Below the pieces are notes generated by a model. It did no database searches, was not told the origin of the DNA, and saw only the letters and a program-made list of their open reading frames with translations. Positions 1 through 7,388 of a stretch of 14,218 bases of DNA are shown here, piece by piece; position 1 is the stretch's first letter; every line of letters starts with the position of its first letter. This DNA comes from an uncultured Lachnospiraceae bacterium (GTDB lineage Bacteria > Bacillota > Clostridia > Lachnospirales > Lachnospiraceae). Made by a program: the position numbers and the translations under genes. The DNA lies in contig CAJUQZ010000081.1 of NCBI GenBank assembly GCA_910588755.1, positions 5,615 through 19,832 of the forward strand, given 5' to 3'.

Positions 1-8
1 TTATATCT

Positions 9-1157
9 TTAAAATACCCCGAAAATCGCCATGAATGTTCCGGCCGCTACCGCCGTTCCGATAACACCCGCAACGTTTGGCCCCATCGCATGCATGAGCA
101 GGAAGTTCGTCGGATCAGCCTCCGCACCGACCTTCTGTGAGACACGCGCCGCCATAGGGACCGCAGATACACCAGCAGATCCAATCAGCGGATTCACTTT
201 ACCCTTCGTCAACACGCACATCAGTTTGCCGAAGAGGACACCCGCCGCTGTACCGAACATAAATGCAAGCAGACCTAACACAACGATCTTAATGGTACTC
301 CAGTTCAAAAATGCCTCCGCGCTTGTCGTCGCACCTACAGAAGTGCCAAGCAGGATTACAACGATGTACATCAATGCGTTGGAAGCGGTCTCCTGGAGCT
401 GTCTTACAACACCGGATTCCCTGAACAGGTTTCCTAACATCAGCATACCGACAAGCGGGGCTGTCGTCGGGAGAATCAGACATACAACGATCGTCACGAC
501 GATCGGGAAGAGAATTTTCTCAAGCTTGGATACCGGACGCAGCTGCGCCATCTTGATCTGCCGTTCCTTCTCTGTCGTCAGCAGCTTCATAATGGGCGGC
601 TGAATGATCGGCACCAGTGACATGTAAGAATATGCCGCCACCGCGATCGGTCCAAGAAGCCCCGTCTGTCCCAGTTTGCTGGCAAGAAAGATCGACGTAG
701 GGCCGTCCGCGCCGCCGATGATAGAGACTGCTGCCGCTGCCTTGTCGTTAAAGCCAAGCAGGATCGCGCCAAAATACGCCGCAAAGATACCAAACTGGGC
801 AGCCGCGCCGAGCAGAAAGCTCTTGGGATTGGCAATCAGCGGACCAAAGTCCGTCATCGCCCCCACCCCCATAAAGATCAGGGAAGGCAGAATTGCCCAC
901 TCATCTAACAAATAAAAGTAATGCAGTAACCCGCCAGGTGTGCCATCTGCACCGATTGGTGCCATAATGTCGGGATAGATGTTCACCAGCAGCATACCAA
1001 ACGCTATCGGCGTTAACAGAAGTGGTTCGTACTGCTTCGCGATAGCAAGATAAAGAAATGCACAAGCAATCACAATCATGATAACATTTTTGTAATCAAT
1101 GTTAAAAAATGCGGTCTGATGTATCAGATTGTTCAATGTATCTGCTATATATGACAT
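9..1157 (-). CDS. Na+-translocating decarboxylase beta subunit (OadB/MmdB/GcdB family)
   Basis: This 382-residue integral membrane protein should decarboxylate carboxybiotin on the carrier subunit and couple that to Na+ export. The family signatures are clear: GGADGPTS at residues 148-155, whose Asp151 corresponds to the essential Na+-site aspartate of the family, and SYMSLVPIIQPP at 177-188. A second half has GTSVGATTS (271-279), GSAGVSAVPMAARV (326-339) and HAMGPNVAGVIG (356-367). About nine to eleven hydrophobic segments cover most of the chain, and the length is normal for the family. The ATG at 1157 is preceded by AGGAGGT about 8 nt upstream. It is the last visible gene of the decarboxylase operon, 64 bp after the biotin carrier. 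The stop codon lies 9 bp from the window edge, so the operon terminator is not visible. The family call is firm; which decarboxylase it serves depends on the carboxyltransferase. Confidence 0.96.
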   Translation of the reverse strand: MSYIADTLNNLIHQTAFFNIDYKNVIMIVIACAFLYLAIAKQYEPLLLTPIAFGMLLVNIYPDIMAPIGADGTPGGLLHYFYLLDEWAILPSLIFMGVGAMTDFGPLIANPKSFLLGAAAQFGIFAAYFGAILLGFNDKAAAAVSIIGGADGPTSIFLASKLGQTGLLGPIAVAAYSYMSLVPIIQPPIMKLLTTEKERQIKMAQLRPVSKLEKILFPIVVTIVVCLILPTTAPLVGMLMLGNLFRESGVVRQLQETASNALMYIVVILLGTSVGATTSAEAFLNWSTIKIVVLGLLAFMFGTAAGVLFGKLMCVLTKGKVNPLIGSAGVSAVPMAARVSQKVGAEADPTNFLLMHAMGPNVAGVIGTAVAAGTFMAIFGVF

Positions 1158-1181
1158 TTTGTTGACCTCCTATTTTATTTT

Positions 1182-1220
1182 CAGGGCCTGCTACTGCCCT
1201 GTCCCACCGTCACAGCGGTG
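1182..1220 (-). other. Two small inverted repeats between biotin carrier and beta subunit genes
   Basis: The 64 bp spacer holds two short perfect inverted repeats. One is CAGGGC (1182-1187) with GCCCTG (1196-1201) and an 8-nt loop; the other is CACCG (1205-1209) with CGGTG (1216-1220) and a 6-nt loop. On the transcript they follow the biotin-carrier stop codon directly and precede the ribosome binding site of the beta subunit. Neither has a U-tract, so they are not classical terminators. They might modulate messenger stability or translation between cytosolic and membrane subunits; that is inference. Confidence 0.35.
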
Positions 1221-1221
1221 A

Positions 1222-1596
1222 TTAATTCAACGTTGCAAGCAAAGCGCCTGCCTCCACAGAATCGCCAACTGCCACATCAACACTCGCCACTGTACCATCC
1301 TGGGGTGCCACTACTGGAATCTCCATCTTCATGGCCTCAAGGATCACTACTGCATCACCCCTCTTTACAGCCTGTCCGACACTCTTCTCGAGCTTGAACA
1401 CTTTGCCTGCCGCACCGGCCTCAATCCTGACACTGCCCGCAGCGCCAGCGCTTGCCTTAGGTGCCGCTGCCTTGGGAGCTGCCTTTGGCGCCGCCTTGGG
1501 AGCCGCAGCTGCAGCCGGCGCTGCACTAGAACCTGCGCCCTCCTCTACCACTACATCATATACGTTGCCGTTAACGGTGATTGTATAATTTTTCAT
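1222..1596 (-). CDS. Biotin carboxyl carrier subunit of the sodium-pump decarboxylase
   Basis: This 124-residue biotinyl-domain protein carries the carboxyl group from the carboxyltransferase to the membrane beta subunit. The C-terminal biotinyl domain (about residues 54-124) contains EAMKME at 87-92, so Lys90 is the predicted biotinylation site. It is preceded by a flexible Ala/Pro/Lys linker (about 22-53) that lets the arm swing between active sites, and by a short N-terminal strand region (1-18) typical of MmdC and GcdC. The Pro-Met-Pro-Gly turn common near the start of such domains is absent; the equivalent stretch reads AGAAGKVF. The start is supported by AGGAGG 8 nt before the ATG. It lies 83 bp after the delta subunit gene and 64 bp before the beta gene. 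A biotin-protein ligase must act on it but is not in the window. Confidence 0.95.
   Translation of the reverse strand: MKNYTITVNGNVYDVVVEEGAGSSAAPAAAAAPKAAPKAAPKAAAPKASAGAAGSVRIEAGAAGKVFKLEKSVGQAVKRGDAVVILEAMKMEIPVVAPQDGTVASVDVAVGDSVEAGALLATLN
1453..1503 (-). repeat. Tandem Ala-Pro-Lys linker repeat inside the biotin carrier
   Basis: Residues 32-48 of the biotin carrier consist of near-tandem APKA units, encoded by an imperfect repeat of about 12 bp rich in GCC and CCC codons. Low-complexity linkers of this kind are usual in biotin and lipoyl carrier proteins, and their copy number varies readily between strains by replication slippage. This is a protein linker, not a mobile repeat. Confidence 0.7.
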
Positions 1597-1679
1597 TTTA
1601 ACTTCCTCCTAGATTATTTATAAACATTCCATAAAACTTCTCACATCTTAACCTGCGCACTTTGCAGGGCTGAATTGGA

Positions 1680-2501
1680 TCAGTTTTTTGCACTCTTCCA
1701 ATTTTTCGTGTTTGCCCGCTTGATGCTTCTCACCTGGAAGCCCTCCACGGTCGTTCCCTCATACGCTGCGATTGCAGCCGCGATGACTGCCACAAGCTCC
1801 ATGTCGTCAGAGAGATCCTCCTCCTCAACAACCGGCGCTGTGGGCGCAGGTTCCGGAACCGATGGGATCTCGGCCTTCTTGGGCGCAAAAGAAGCCTGAA
1901 TCTTCGGGATCAGATTGAACGCGGAAATGATGAAGCTAATCAGAATCAGTACCACAAACACTGTTCCCATGCCGAGCAGTGTATTGAGCGCAGCCCTTGT
2001 CATCAACTGTCCCTTTGTCTGTTCCAGATTCAGCGTGCACGATGTCATCTGCTGATAAATATCATTTGTAAATATTAATTCTACCGAACCGTTTCCTTTC
2101 TCACCTTTCACAGGAACCGTAACAACGATTGTATCATCATCGACAACAGATGTCGGCGTACCAAACTCCGTGATACTTCCCATAGCGTCTATGCCCTCTC
2201 TAAAAGAGGTAAGCGCACCATTGACGGCCTTGCCTTCACACTGGAAGGAGGCATCGCCGGAATACTGCATAAAGGTGGACATAAACAGATCCCCAAGCTC
2301 CATGTTATTATAATTCTCGAGCATCTCGTCCACATTGTTCGTTGTTACCAGTAATACCGTGAAATCGACAACCTGTCCTGCCCGGCTCCGTGCCGCACTC
2401 TCCTTTGTCTTCTGAAACTCGCTCACAGCCTCCTTTGAGCCGCACGCTGTCAGGACGAAAACGCAGGTAAGCATTAATAACAATCTCGCAATTTTTTTCA
2501 T
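1680..2501 (-). CDS. OadG-family (delta/gamma) decarboxylase subunit with a lipoprotein N-terminal domain
   Basis: This is the small single-membrane-span subunit that anchors and assembles sodium-pump decarboxylases, here 273 residues rather than the usual 80-130. Residues 1-20 are a lipoprotein signal ending in the lipobox LTAC with Cys20. Residues 21 to about 172 form an extracytoplasmic domain I do not recognise with certainty; it resembles DUF3887-like lipoprotein modules. One membrane helix follows (about 176-198), then a Pro/Glu-rich cytoplasmic linker, and the typical OadG tail ELVAVIAAAIAA (235-246) with VRSIKR and NWK near the C-terminus. An in-frame GTG at 2513 exists, but AAAGGGTG lies 9 nt before the ATG at 2501 and would abut the GTG, so 2501 is preferred. 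The gene follows the carboxyltransferase by 18 bp and is surely co-transcribed. The OadG tail is confident; the role of the outer domain is unknown. Confidence 0.88.
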   Translation of the reverse strand: MKKIARLLLMLTCVFVLTACGSKEAVSEFQKTKESAARSRAGQVVDFTVLLVTTNNVDEMLENYNNMELGDLFMSTFMQYSGDASFQCEGKAVNGALTSFREGIDAMGSITEFGTPTSVVDDDTIVVTVPVKGEKGNGSVELIFTNDIYQQMTSCTLNLEQTKGQLMTRAALNTLLGMGTVFVVLILISFIISAFNLIPKIQASFAPKKAEIPSVPEPAPTAPVVEEEDLSDDMELVAVIAAAIAAYEGTTVEGFQVRSIKRANTKNWKSAKN

Positions 2502-2519
2502 ATTAACGTTCACCCTTTC

Positions 2520-3953
2520 TTAGACCGTACCATGTTTTTTTGACGGGCGGTCCGCTCTCTTTGTAAACAGCATCTCGAATGCGCCGATCACATATTTTCT
2601 GGTATCCGCCGCATCGATAATCTGGTCTACATATCCTCTCCTTGCTGCGCCCGCTGCACTTGTCTGGAGCGCCGCGTACTCCGCTGCCTTCTCCTTTATG
2701 ACATCGGCACCCTGCCCTTCATACATAATCCTGGCTGCAAGCGTTGCATCCATAGAGCCAATCTCCGCATCAGGCCATGCGATTGTCAGGTCTGCGCCGA
2801 TTGCCTTGGAGTTCATCGCGACATACGCGCTTCCTAATGCCTTTCCAATCACGACATTCACCTTGGGTACTGTAGCGTTTGCGAAAGCGTATGTAAGCTT
2901 CGCTACCGCCTTTGCAATGCGCTTCTCGCTGCCCACTGTCGCCTCATATCCCTTGACGTTGGTCAGGGACAGTACCGGAATGTCAAAAGCATCACAGAAA
3001 CTAATAAAATCCGCCGCCTTCTCACAGCCGTTCACAGACAGAGCCGCGTCGTACTTGTCCGTAACCTCGCCCTCCGCGCTGTAAACTTCTGTTCGATTCG
3101 CAACACAGCCGACTGTCATGCCATTTAACTTAATAAAGCCTGTCACCATATCCTTAGCATAGTTCTCCTTGATCTCAAAGAACGCATTGTTGTCCGCAAT
3201 CGTGGAGAGCGCAATCGACGTGTCACCCACACAGTTTGCCAGATCTGGACAGAGCCTGTTCAAATCATCTGTGCACTCTTCATATGACGCATTATCCTCA
3301 TTGTTGCCGGGAAGCATGGCCACAAGTGCCCGAATCTTTGCATAAATCTCCGCCTCATCGGCCACAACGTCCACGATGCCGCTCTCTCTGCTCTGGAAAT
3401 CCGCGGAAGCAGAATCGCACTTGGATACGTTGTTCCCGTCGAGCGCATTCGGAGAATTGACAAAAAGCTTCGCCTTAGACGTCTCCATAAACGTGAAATC
3501 CGTCAGTGCCGGAATCAGCGCAAGACCGCCGCCGCAGCTTCCAAACACCGCTGTAATCTGTGGGATTACACCGGACGCGAGTGTCTGCTTTAAGTAGATC
3601 TCACCGAAAGCATTGAGCGCATCTGCTGCCTCCTGCAGCCTAAGACCTGCGGAGTCGATCAGGCCGATGACAGGCGCCCCGGTCTTCATCGCAAGGTCAT
3701 AGAGGTTCGTGATCTTCTTAGCGTGCATCTCACCGACAGAACCATTCAGCACGGAAACATCCTGGCTGTATACATACACCAGACTGCCGTTGATTACCCC
3801 ATACCCGGTGACAACACCGTCCGATGGGGTCTCTGTCTGTTTCAAATTGAAATCCGTCGCTCTTGCAGTGACAAGGGCACCAATTTCAACGAAACTGTTT
3901 TCATCAAGTAAAGATTCAATTCTCTTACTTGCCAAACTTGAAGTAGTACTCAT
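2520..3953 (-). CDS. Acyl-CoA decarboxylase alpha subunit, carboxyltransferase (MmdA/PccB-like, divergent)
   Basis: This 477-residue crotonase-fold protein has two carboxyltransferase halves and should transfer the carboxyl group of an acyl-CoA to the biotin carrier. The N-terminal half carries a possible oxyanion turn GSCGGGLA (138-145); the C-terminal half has GKALGSAYVAMNSK (370-383), then AWPDAEIGSM (392-401) and GYVDQIID (440-447). The end, RPSKKHG (469-475), matches the typical family C-terminus. Family members such as methylmalonyl-CoA decarboxylase alpha and propionyl-CoA carboxylase beta are about 510 residues, so this one is short. Usual GPCAGG and DxPGF-type motifs are replaced by GSCGGG and NVKGY (332-336). 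The ATG at 3953 has GGAGGT about 7 nt upstream. It is the first gene of the operon. Methylmalonyl-CoA, glutaconyl-CoA or malonyl-CoA are all possible substrates, and the sequence alone does not decide. Confidence 0.9.
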   Translation of the reverse strand: MSTTSSLASKRIESLLDENSFVEIGALVTARATDFNLKQTETPSDGVVTGYGVINGSLVYVYSQDVSVLNGSVGEMHAKKITNLYDLAMKTGAPVIGLIDSAGLRLQEAADALNAFGEIYLKQTLASGVIPQITAVFGSCGGGLALIPALTDFTFMETSKAKLFVNSPNALDGNNVSKCDSASADFQSRESGIVDVVADEAEIYAKIRALVAMLPGNNEDNASYEECTDDLNRLCPDLANCVGDTSIALSTIADNNAFFEIKENYAKDMVTGFIKLNGMTVGCVANRTEVYSAEGEVTDKYDAALSVNGCEKAADFISFCDAFDIPVLSLTNVKGYEATVGSEKRIAKAVAKLTYAFANATVPKVNVVIGKALGSAYVAMNSKAIGADLTIAWPDAEIGSMDATLAARIMYEGQGADVIKEKAAEYAALQTSAAGAARRGYVDQIIDAADTRKYVIGAFEMLFTKRADRPSKKHGTV

Positions 3954-4020
3954 TTTGTGACCTCCATTTTTATATTTTTAATATTCAAAAAAATAACATT
4001 TTATGCGCAGCTCCGATATT

Positions 4021-4043
4021 TTATTAGTAAATATTACTAATAA
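4021..4043. promoter_or_regulatory. Perfect palindrome, probable repressor operator of the decarboxylase operon
   Basis: TTATTAGTAA (4021-4030) and TTACTAATAA (4034-4043) are perfect inverted 10-bp arms separated by 3 bp. The site lies 20-40 bp downstream of the predicted transcription start of the decarboxylase operon and 67 bp before the carboxyltransferase start codon. The size and symmetry suit a dimeric winged-helix or TetR/MarR-type repressor acting as a roadblock; the AT-rich arms would make a poor RNA hairpin. No regulator gene lies next to it, so the binding protein is unknown. Confidence 0.6.
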
Positions 4044-4069
4044 TCCTACCTGAAAACTGCGTCCATTTT

Positions 4070-4078
4070 AGTATAACA
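4070..4078 (-). promoter_or_regulatory. Extended -10 promoter for the decarboxylase operon
   Basis: Read on the minus strand, TGTTATACT (4078 down to 4070) is an extended -10 element: TG, one base, then TATACT, which matches TATAAT at five of six positions. No good -35 hexamer is found 16-18 bp upstream, as expected for an extended -10 promoter. Transcription would start near 4063, giving a leader of about 110 nt that includes the palindrome at 4021-4043. No convincing terminator is seen between dacF-like 4154 and this promoter, so some read-through is possible. Confidence 0.5.
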
Positions 4079-4153
4079 TATATTATTCTATTCGCCTAGT
4101 AAATTTTTCACTTTTCCCTATCTTTTTTTTCGTCAATATTACCAAAAAACCGG

Positions 4154-5383
4154 TCATTCCGAAAGCATCCACTTTTCAATGACTTTCCGAACACACCATC
4201 TCATGTCAACTGCCTTGATTTCACCTGTGGCCACCAGTCTTATGCGCTTCCACTCCCGGTTGCCAACCTCGTAGGTGACATAGCCTACGGTCTGGCCGTT
4301 TTTCACTGGTGCTGTGAGCATCCTCACCTTCTGTAATGTAACCGTGACCTTCTCATCCTCATGCATCAGAAGCCCATCCACGCCTGCTGCATCCGCGGCA
4401 GCGGCCACAGGAACATACATTCGTCCTCCTATCTGACTGCCCTGACCGCCGCTCACGATGATATCCGCCATCGCCTCTGACGGAATCTCTACCTCGTCAA
4501 AACTGCGATAATCATAATGCGCCAGACCGTACTCCATCAATGTCCTCGTGTCGCTCCACTTGTAGGTCTTATGGCTGGGCCAGCCACACGCCAGAAGCGC
4601 CACGACAAAGGTCTTTCCGTCGCGCCTTAACGCGCCCACATAGCAGTAGCCTGCCTTGTTGGTAAAACCGGTTTTTCCCGACAACGCGCCTGTCATCATG
4701 CCCAGAAACGCATTGTGGTTGACGCAGGAAAAGCTTCTTTTGCCTGACAGGTCTGTAAAAGAATGGTTTGGTGTCCTTGTGATCTCCAAAAACGCTTCCT
4801 TCTGCGGCGATTTTGCAACGCAGTACGACATGACAAGCGCCAGATCCCGCGCTGTCGTCGAGTGAAACTTTCCGCCCCGCACGGCATCCAACCCATTTGG
4901 CGTGATATAGTATGTGTTCTCACAGCCAATCTCTGCCGCCTTCTGGTTCATGAGCGCCGCAAACTGCTCCACGCTGCCCCCCACGTGCTCAGCGATTGCC
5001 ACCGCGGAATCATTGTGGGACTCGAGCATCAGGGACAGTGTCAAATCCCGTAGGCGGTACTGCTCCCCCTTGCGCATGCCCAGATGTACCTGCGGCATGG
5101 AGGCCGCGTAGGAAGACACCTCCACCGTATCACCCAAACTGGCATTCTCCAGTGTAACAATCAGCGTCATGATCTTCGTGGTGCTCGCCATCGCCAGCTG
5201 CTCATCCCCGCAGCGCTCATACAGCACCCTCCCGGAGTCTGCGTCCATCAATACTGCCGCCTTTGCGTACAGTTTTAGATTTGCCTCGTCCGCCTGGACA
5301 TACATTGTCTGCTGGACCAGAATCGCCATCACCAGAATCAGGGAAACCAGCACAGCCTTTTTATTGCGCACACACTTTTTCAT
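4154..5383 (-). CDS. D-alanyl-D-alanine carboxypeptidase (PBP5/DacF family, peptidase S11)
   Basis: This 409-residue secreted penicillin-binding protein should trim the terminal D-Ala from peptidoglycan pentapeptides outside the membrane. All three catalytic motifs are present: STTK at 67-70 (nucleophile Ser67), SHN at 122-124, and KTG at 237-239. Residues 1-31 form a signal peptide with a basic start and a hydrophobic core, probably cleaved after the QADEA region. After the transpeptidase fold (to about residue 280), a beta-rich C-terminal domain ends in a short helix containing RWCVRKVIEKW, which could be the amphipathic membrane-association helix seen in PBP5 proteins. The ATG at 5383 follows AAGGA at a somewhat long spacing of about 11 nt. 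It lies 58 bp after the binding-protein gene and 200 bp before the decarboxylase operon, and no functional link to either is evident. Confidence 0.95.
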   Translation of the reverse strand: MKKCVRNKKAVLVSLILVMAILVQQTMYVQADEANLKLYAKAAVLMDADSGRVLYERCGDEQLAMASTTKIMTLIVTLENASLGDTVEVSSYAASMPQVHLGMRKGEQYRLRDLTLSLMLESHNDSAVAIAEHVGGSVEQFAALMNQKAAEIGCENTYYITPNGLDAVRGGKFHSTTARDLALVMSYCVAKSPQKEAFLEITRTPNHSFTDLSGKRSFSCVNHNAFLGMMTGALSGKTGFTNKAGYCYVGALRRDGKTFVVALLACGWPSHKTYKWSDTRTLMEYGLAHYDYRSFDEVEIPSEAMADIIVSGGQGSQIGGRMYVPVAAAADAAGVDGLLMHEDEKVTVTLQKVRMLTAPVKNGQTVGYVTYEVGNREWKRIRLVATGEIKAVDMRWCVRKVIEKWMLSE

Positions 5384-5441
5384 ATATCTTCATTTCCTTA
5401 TTGTAAGGGTTCCATAAAAATATATGTAAATAACCCGGAAA

Positions 5442-7181
5442 TTAGTCCGCCCCGCCCTTTGCCTTTGCGTGGTACATATCGTATTCCAGAATGATGTCGT
5501 AGCCATAACTTTTGACTGTCGCCTGCATTTCATCCAAAAGCGCCTCAAACTGCGCACGATCTGATGCAAAGACCATCTTCCACGAATATTCCTGGATTGC
5601 GCGCTTGCATTGATAGCGTATAGTTGACTGCTCTGATGTCTCGACCGACGCGGTGTACATCATCCCTGGTGCCACCAGGAGCATACCGTTTTGCTGCAGG
5701 TATTCCATCGTGGTGTCCGCACCCATCTTCTCTCGCCAGTCCCTGACCAGCTCTGATGTGTCAAGCGCCTTCACGCTATCCCACAGATCATAATAATAGT
5801 AATACCCCGCCTCGCTCTTTTCACACTGTACTACAGCCTTATAATTCAATGTTGAAACACCCGACTTCCAAGTGCCATCGCCATACTCCTTTGGCACCTT
5901 GATCTCCCCACCATTGAGCAGCGCCTCCTTTCCAAAATCTGTCAGATACGGCCCATCCTCATGCATCTCCCATGTCAACCCCTCAGGCCCTGCCGCCGCC
6001 CCTGACAGATTAGCTCCGTTTAACATAATTCCCTCGTCCGAGTACAGCCAGTCGATAAAATCCACAAGCCGCTTCTTATCCACACACTGCGAGCCCACCG
6101 CGATGATACTATCTTGATTCCCATAGGGATAACAGCCATAAGAATAAATCTGCAGGTCCTTTACTGGCGCCATCATAAAGCCTTTGCCCTGATCCTCCAT
6201 GTTCGAGAAGGTGTTGAAGGCGCTCTTACCTTGCCAGGGCCACGGTGAAAAGAAAACTTCCCCATTTTTAAACTTCTCGAAACACTGGTCATAATTCTGA
6301 TTCTCCGACTTTGGATCAATCAGTCCCAGCTGTTTTGCCTCGAAGAAAAAGTTCAGCATACGCACATACACTGAGTCGTCGTCAATGATACTCTGGAAGT
6401 CCGTTCCGTCCGCCTTGCCCAGTACCACCCCGTACTCGTCATAGCCGTACATGCAGCATGGCTGCTTTACTGCGTTCATCATATTGTCATCCCAGTCCTT
6501 AAAAAAGGAAAAACCATATGTCTTTGCCCCGTTCTCCGCAACCGGATATTGCTCCTGCATTTGCTTTAACACAGGAAGCAGGTCCTCTAAGGTATCCATC
6601 TCGGGATATCCCAGTTCCTTGTATAAATCCCAGCGGATATATGGACCGTACACTGGTTCGATACCCTCGCTTGGCACATTCGGCCCATTGACAGACACCT
6701 GTGATGGAATCGCATATACCCCGTTCTGTTCTAAACAACTGTTCAAATTCTCAATTGCCGTCTGATATCGCATAATGCCTTTTCCCTGCAGGTCGTTTTC
6801 CATATTGTACAGCAGCCCCTCGTTGACCAGCTCCTGCAACTGACCGTTTACGCCTTTGCATATGATAAGGTCACCCAGATTTCCCGCGGCCGCCCGCACT
6901 TCGAATAGCGTGTCCCCGCCCCTGGCAATATTGGGAGCAATAATGTTGAGCTCCATATTGAATTTCTTTCTAACCACTTCCCCAAACCAGCCCGACTGGA
7001 TTCCCTGATAGTTCGCCGAGAAATCAAACACGTCCACCACGATAAAGTCCTTGTACGGGCAGTCGTCTGCCACCTTCCTGTCCAGCCCGGAGCATCCGGC
7101 TATGCACAAGGCATACACGACCGCCACACACAAAGCTACAATCCTTGAAGTGCTATACCTGCGTTGCTGCTTTCTTTTCAT
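5442..7181 (-). CDS. Extracellular solute-binding lipoprotein (LplA/YtcQ type), orphan paralogue
   Basis: This 579-residue lipoprotein should capture a carbohydrate outside the cell for an ABC importer. The signal peptide ends in the lipobox IAGC with Cys30. It is long, as is usual for the LplA/YtcQ group, which handles complex oligosaccharides. It aligns over its whole length with the binding protein at 9678-11513: shared landmarks are GWF (64-66), GNLGDL (100-105), RWDLYK (183-188), FFKDWDDNM (226-234), a DWREKMG segment near residue 480 and SYGYD near the C-terminus. The ATG at 7181 has a GGAAGAGGGA ribosome binding site. It is transcribed divergently from the AraC-type response regulator and has no permease of its own, so it may share the downstream permeases, hand substrate to a sensor kinase, or serve a distant transporter. 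Substrate unknown. Confidence 0.92.
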   Translation of the reverse strand: MKRKQQRRYSTSRIVALCVAVVYALCIAGCSGLDRKVADDCPYKDFIVVDVFDFSANYQGIQSGWFGEVVRKKFNMELNIIAPNIARGGDTLFEVRAAAGNLGDLIICKGVNGQLQELVNEGLLYNMENDLQGKGIMRYQTAIENLNSCLEQNGVYAIPSQVSVNGPNVPSEGIEPVYGPYIRWDLYKELGYPEMDTLEDLLPVLKQMQEQYPVAENGAKTYGFSFFKDWDDNMMNAVKQPCCMYGYDEYGVVLGKADGTDFQSIIDDDSVYVRMLNFFFEAKQLGLIDPKSENQNYDQCFEKFKNGEVFFSPWPWQGKSAFNTFSNMEDQGKGFMMAPVKDLQIYSYGCYPYGNQDSIIAVGSQCVDKKRLVDFIDWLYSDEGIMLNGANLSGAAAGPEGLTWEMHEDGPYLTDFGKEALLNGGEIKVPKEYGDGTWKSGVSTLNYKAVVQCEKSEAGYYYYYDLWDSVKALDTSELVRDWREKMGADTTMEYLQQNGMLLVAPGMMYTASVETSEQSTIRYQCKRAIQEYSWKMVFASDRAQFEALLDEMQATVKSYGYDIILEYDMYHAKAKGGAD

Positions 7182-7388
7182 TTTTATCCCTCTTCCTTCA
7201 CAAATTCCTTTTCACAAACCCACAGGGCATGCCCGAAATATAATCCAGATTGACAATATTTTCGCGCTCACTTATACTAATACTATACAAAACTGGGAAA
7301 CAATTCAACACATTTTCGCGGGAATATCACCATATTTAACCACATCCCGCCAGAAAATGTTCCCCCTGTACCAAGGAGGCAGAACGCA
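7182..7388. promoter_or_regulatory. Divergent promoter region between binding protein and response regulator
   Basis: This 207 bp gap holds the start signals of two divergent genes and no ORF of its own. The plus-strand promoter is described separately. On the minus strand a candidate promoter is TTCCCA, a 17-bp spacer and TATAAG (7276 down to 7271), which overlaps the plus-strand -10. A 10-bp palindrome GGGCATGCCC lies at 7225-7234 in the leader of the binding-protein gene. GCGGGA (7318-7323) and TCCCGC (7345-7350) could pair in the regulator's leader. Any of these may be protein-binding sites; none is proven. Confidence 0.5.
7250..7278 (+). promoter_or_regulatory. Sigma-A promoter for the response regulator
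   Basis: A perfect -35 hexamer TTGACA (7250-7255), an optimal 17-bp spacer and TATACT (7273-7278, five of six consensus bases) form the best promoter in the window. Transcription would begin near 7285, giving a leader of about 100 nt before the regulator's ATG at 7389. This suggests steady expression of the regulator without need of an activator. Confidence 0.8.

Noticed and set aside
31..603. Open frame of 190 codons on the plus strand
   Set aside because: It is antisense to the beta subunit gene, whose conserved motifs prove the coding strand, and it has no ribosome binding site. Other long opposite-strand frames (for example 9189-9662 and 9903-10319) were rejected for the same reason.
5384..5441. 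Terminator between the orphan binding protein and the carboxypeptidase
   Set aside because: GGGTT and AACCC can pair, but the loop is about 20 nt and no U-tract follows, so no terminator is called. A TACAAT -10-like hexamer is present, but its only -35-like partner, TTTACA, is 19 bp away.
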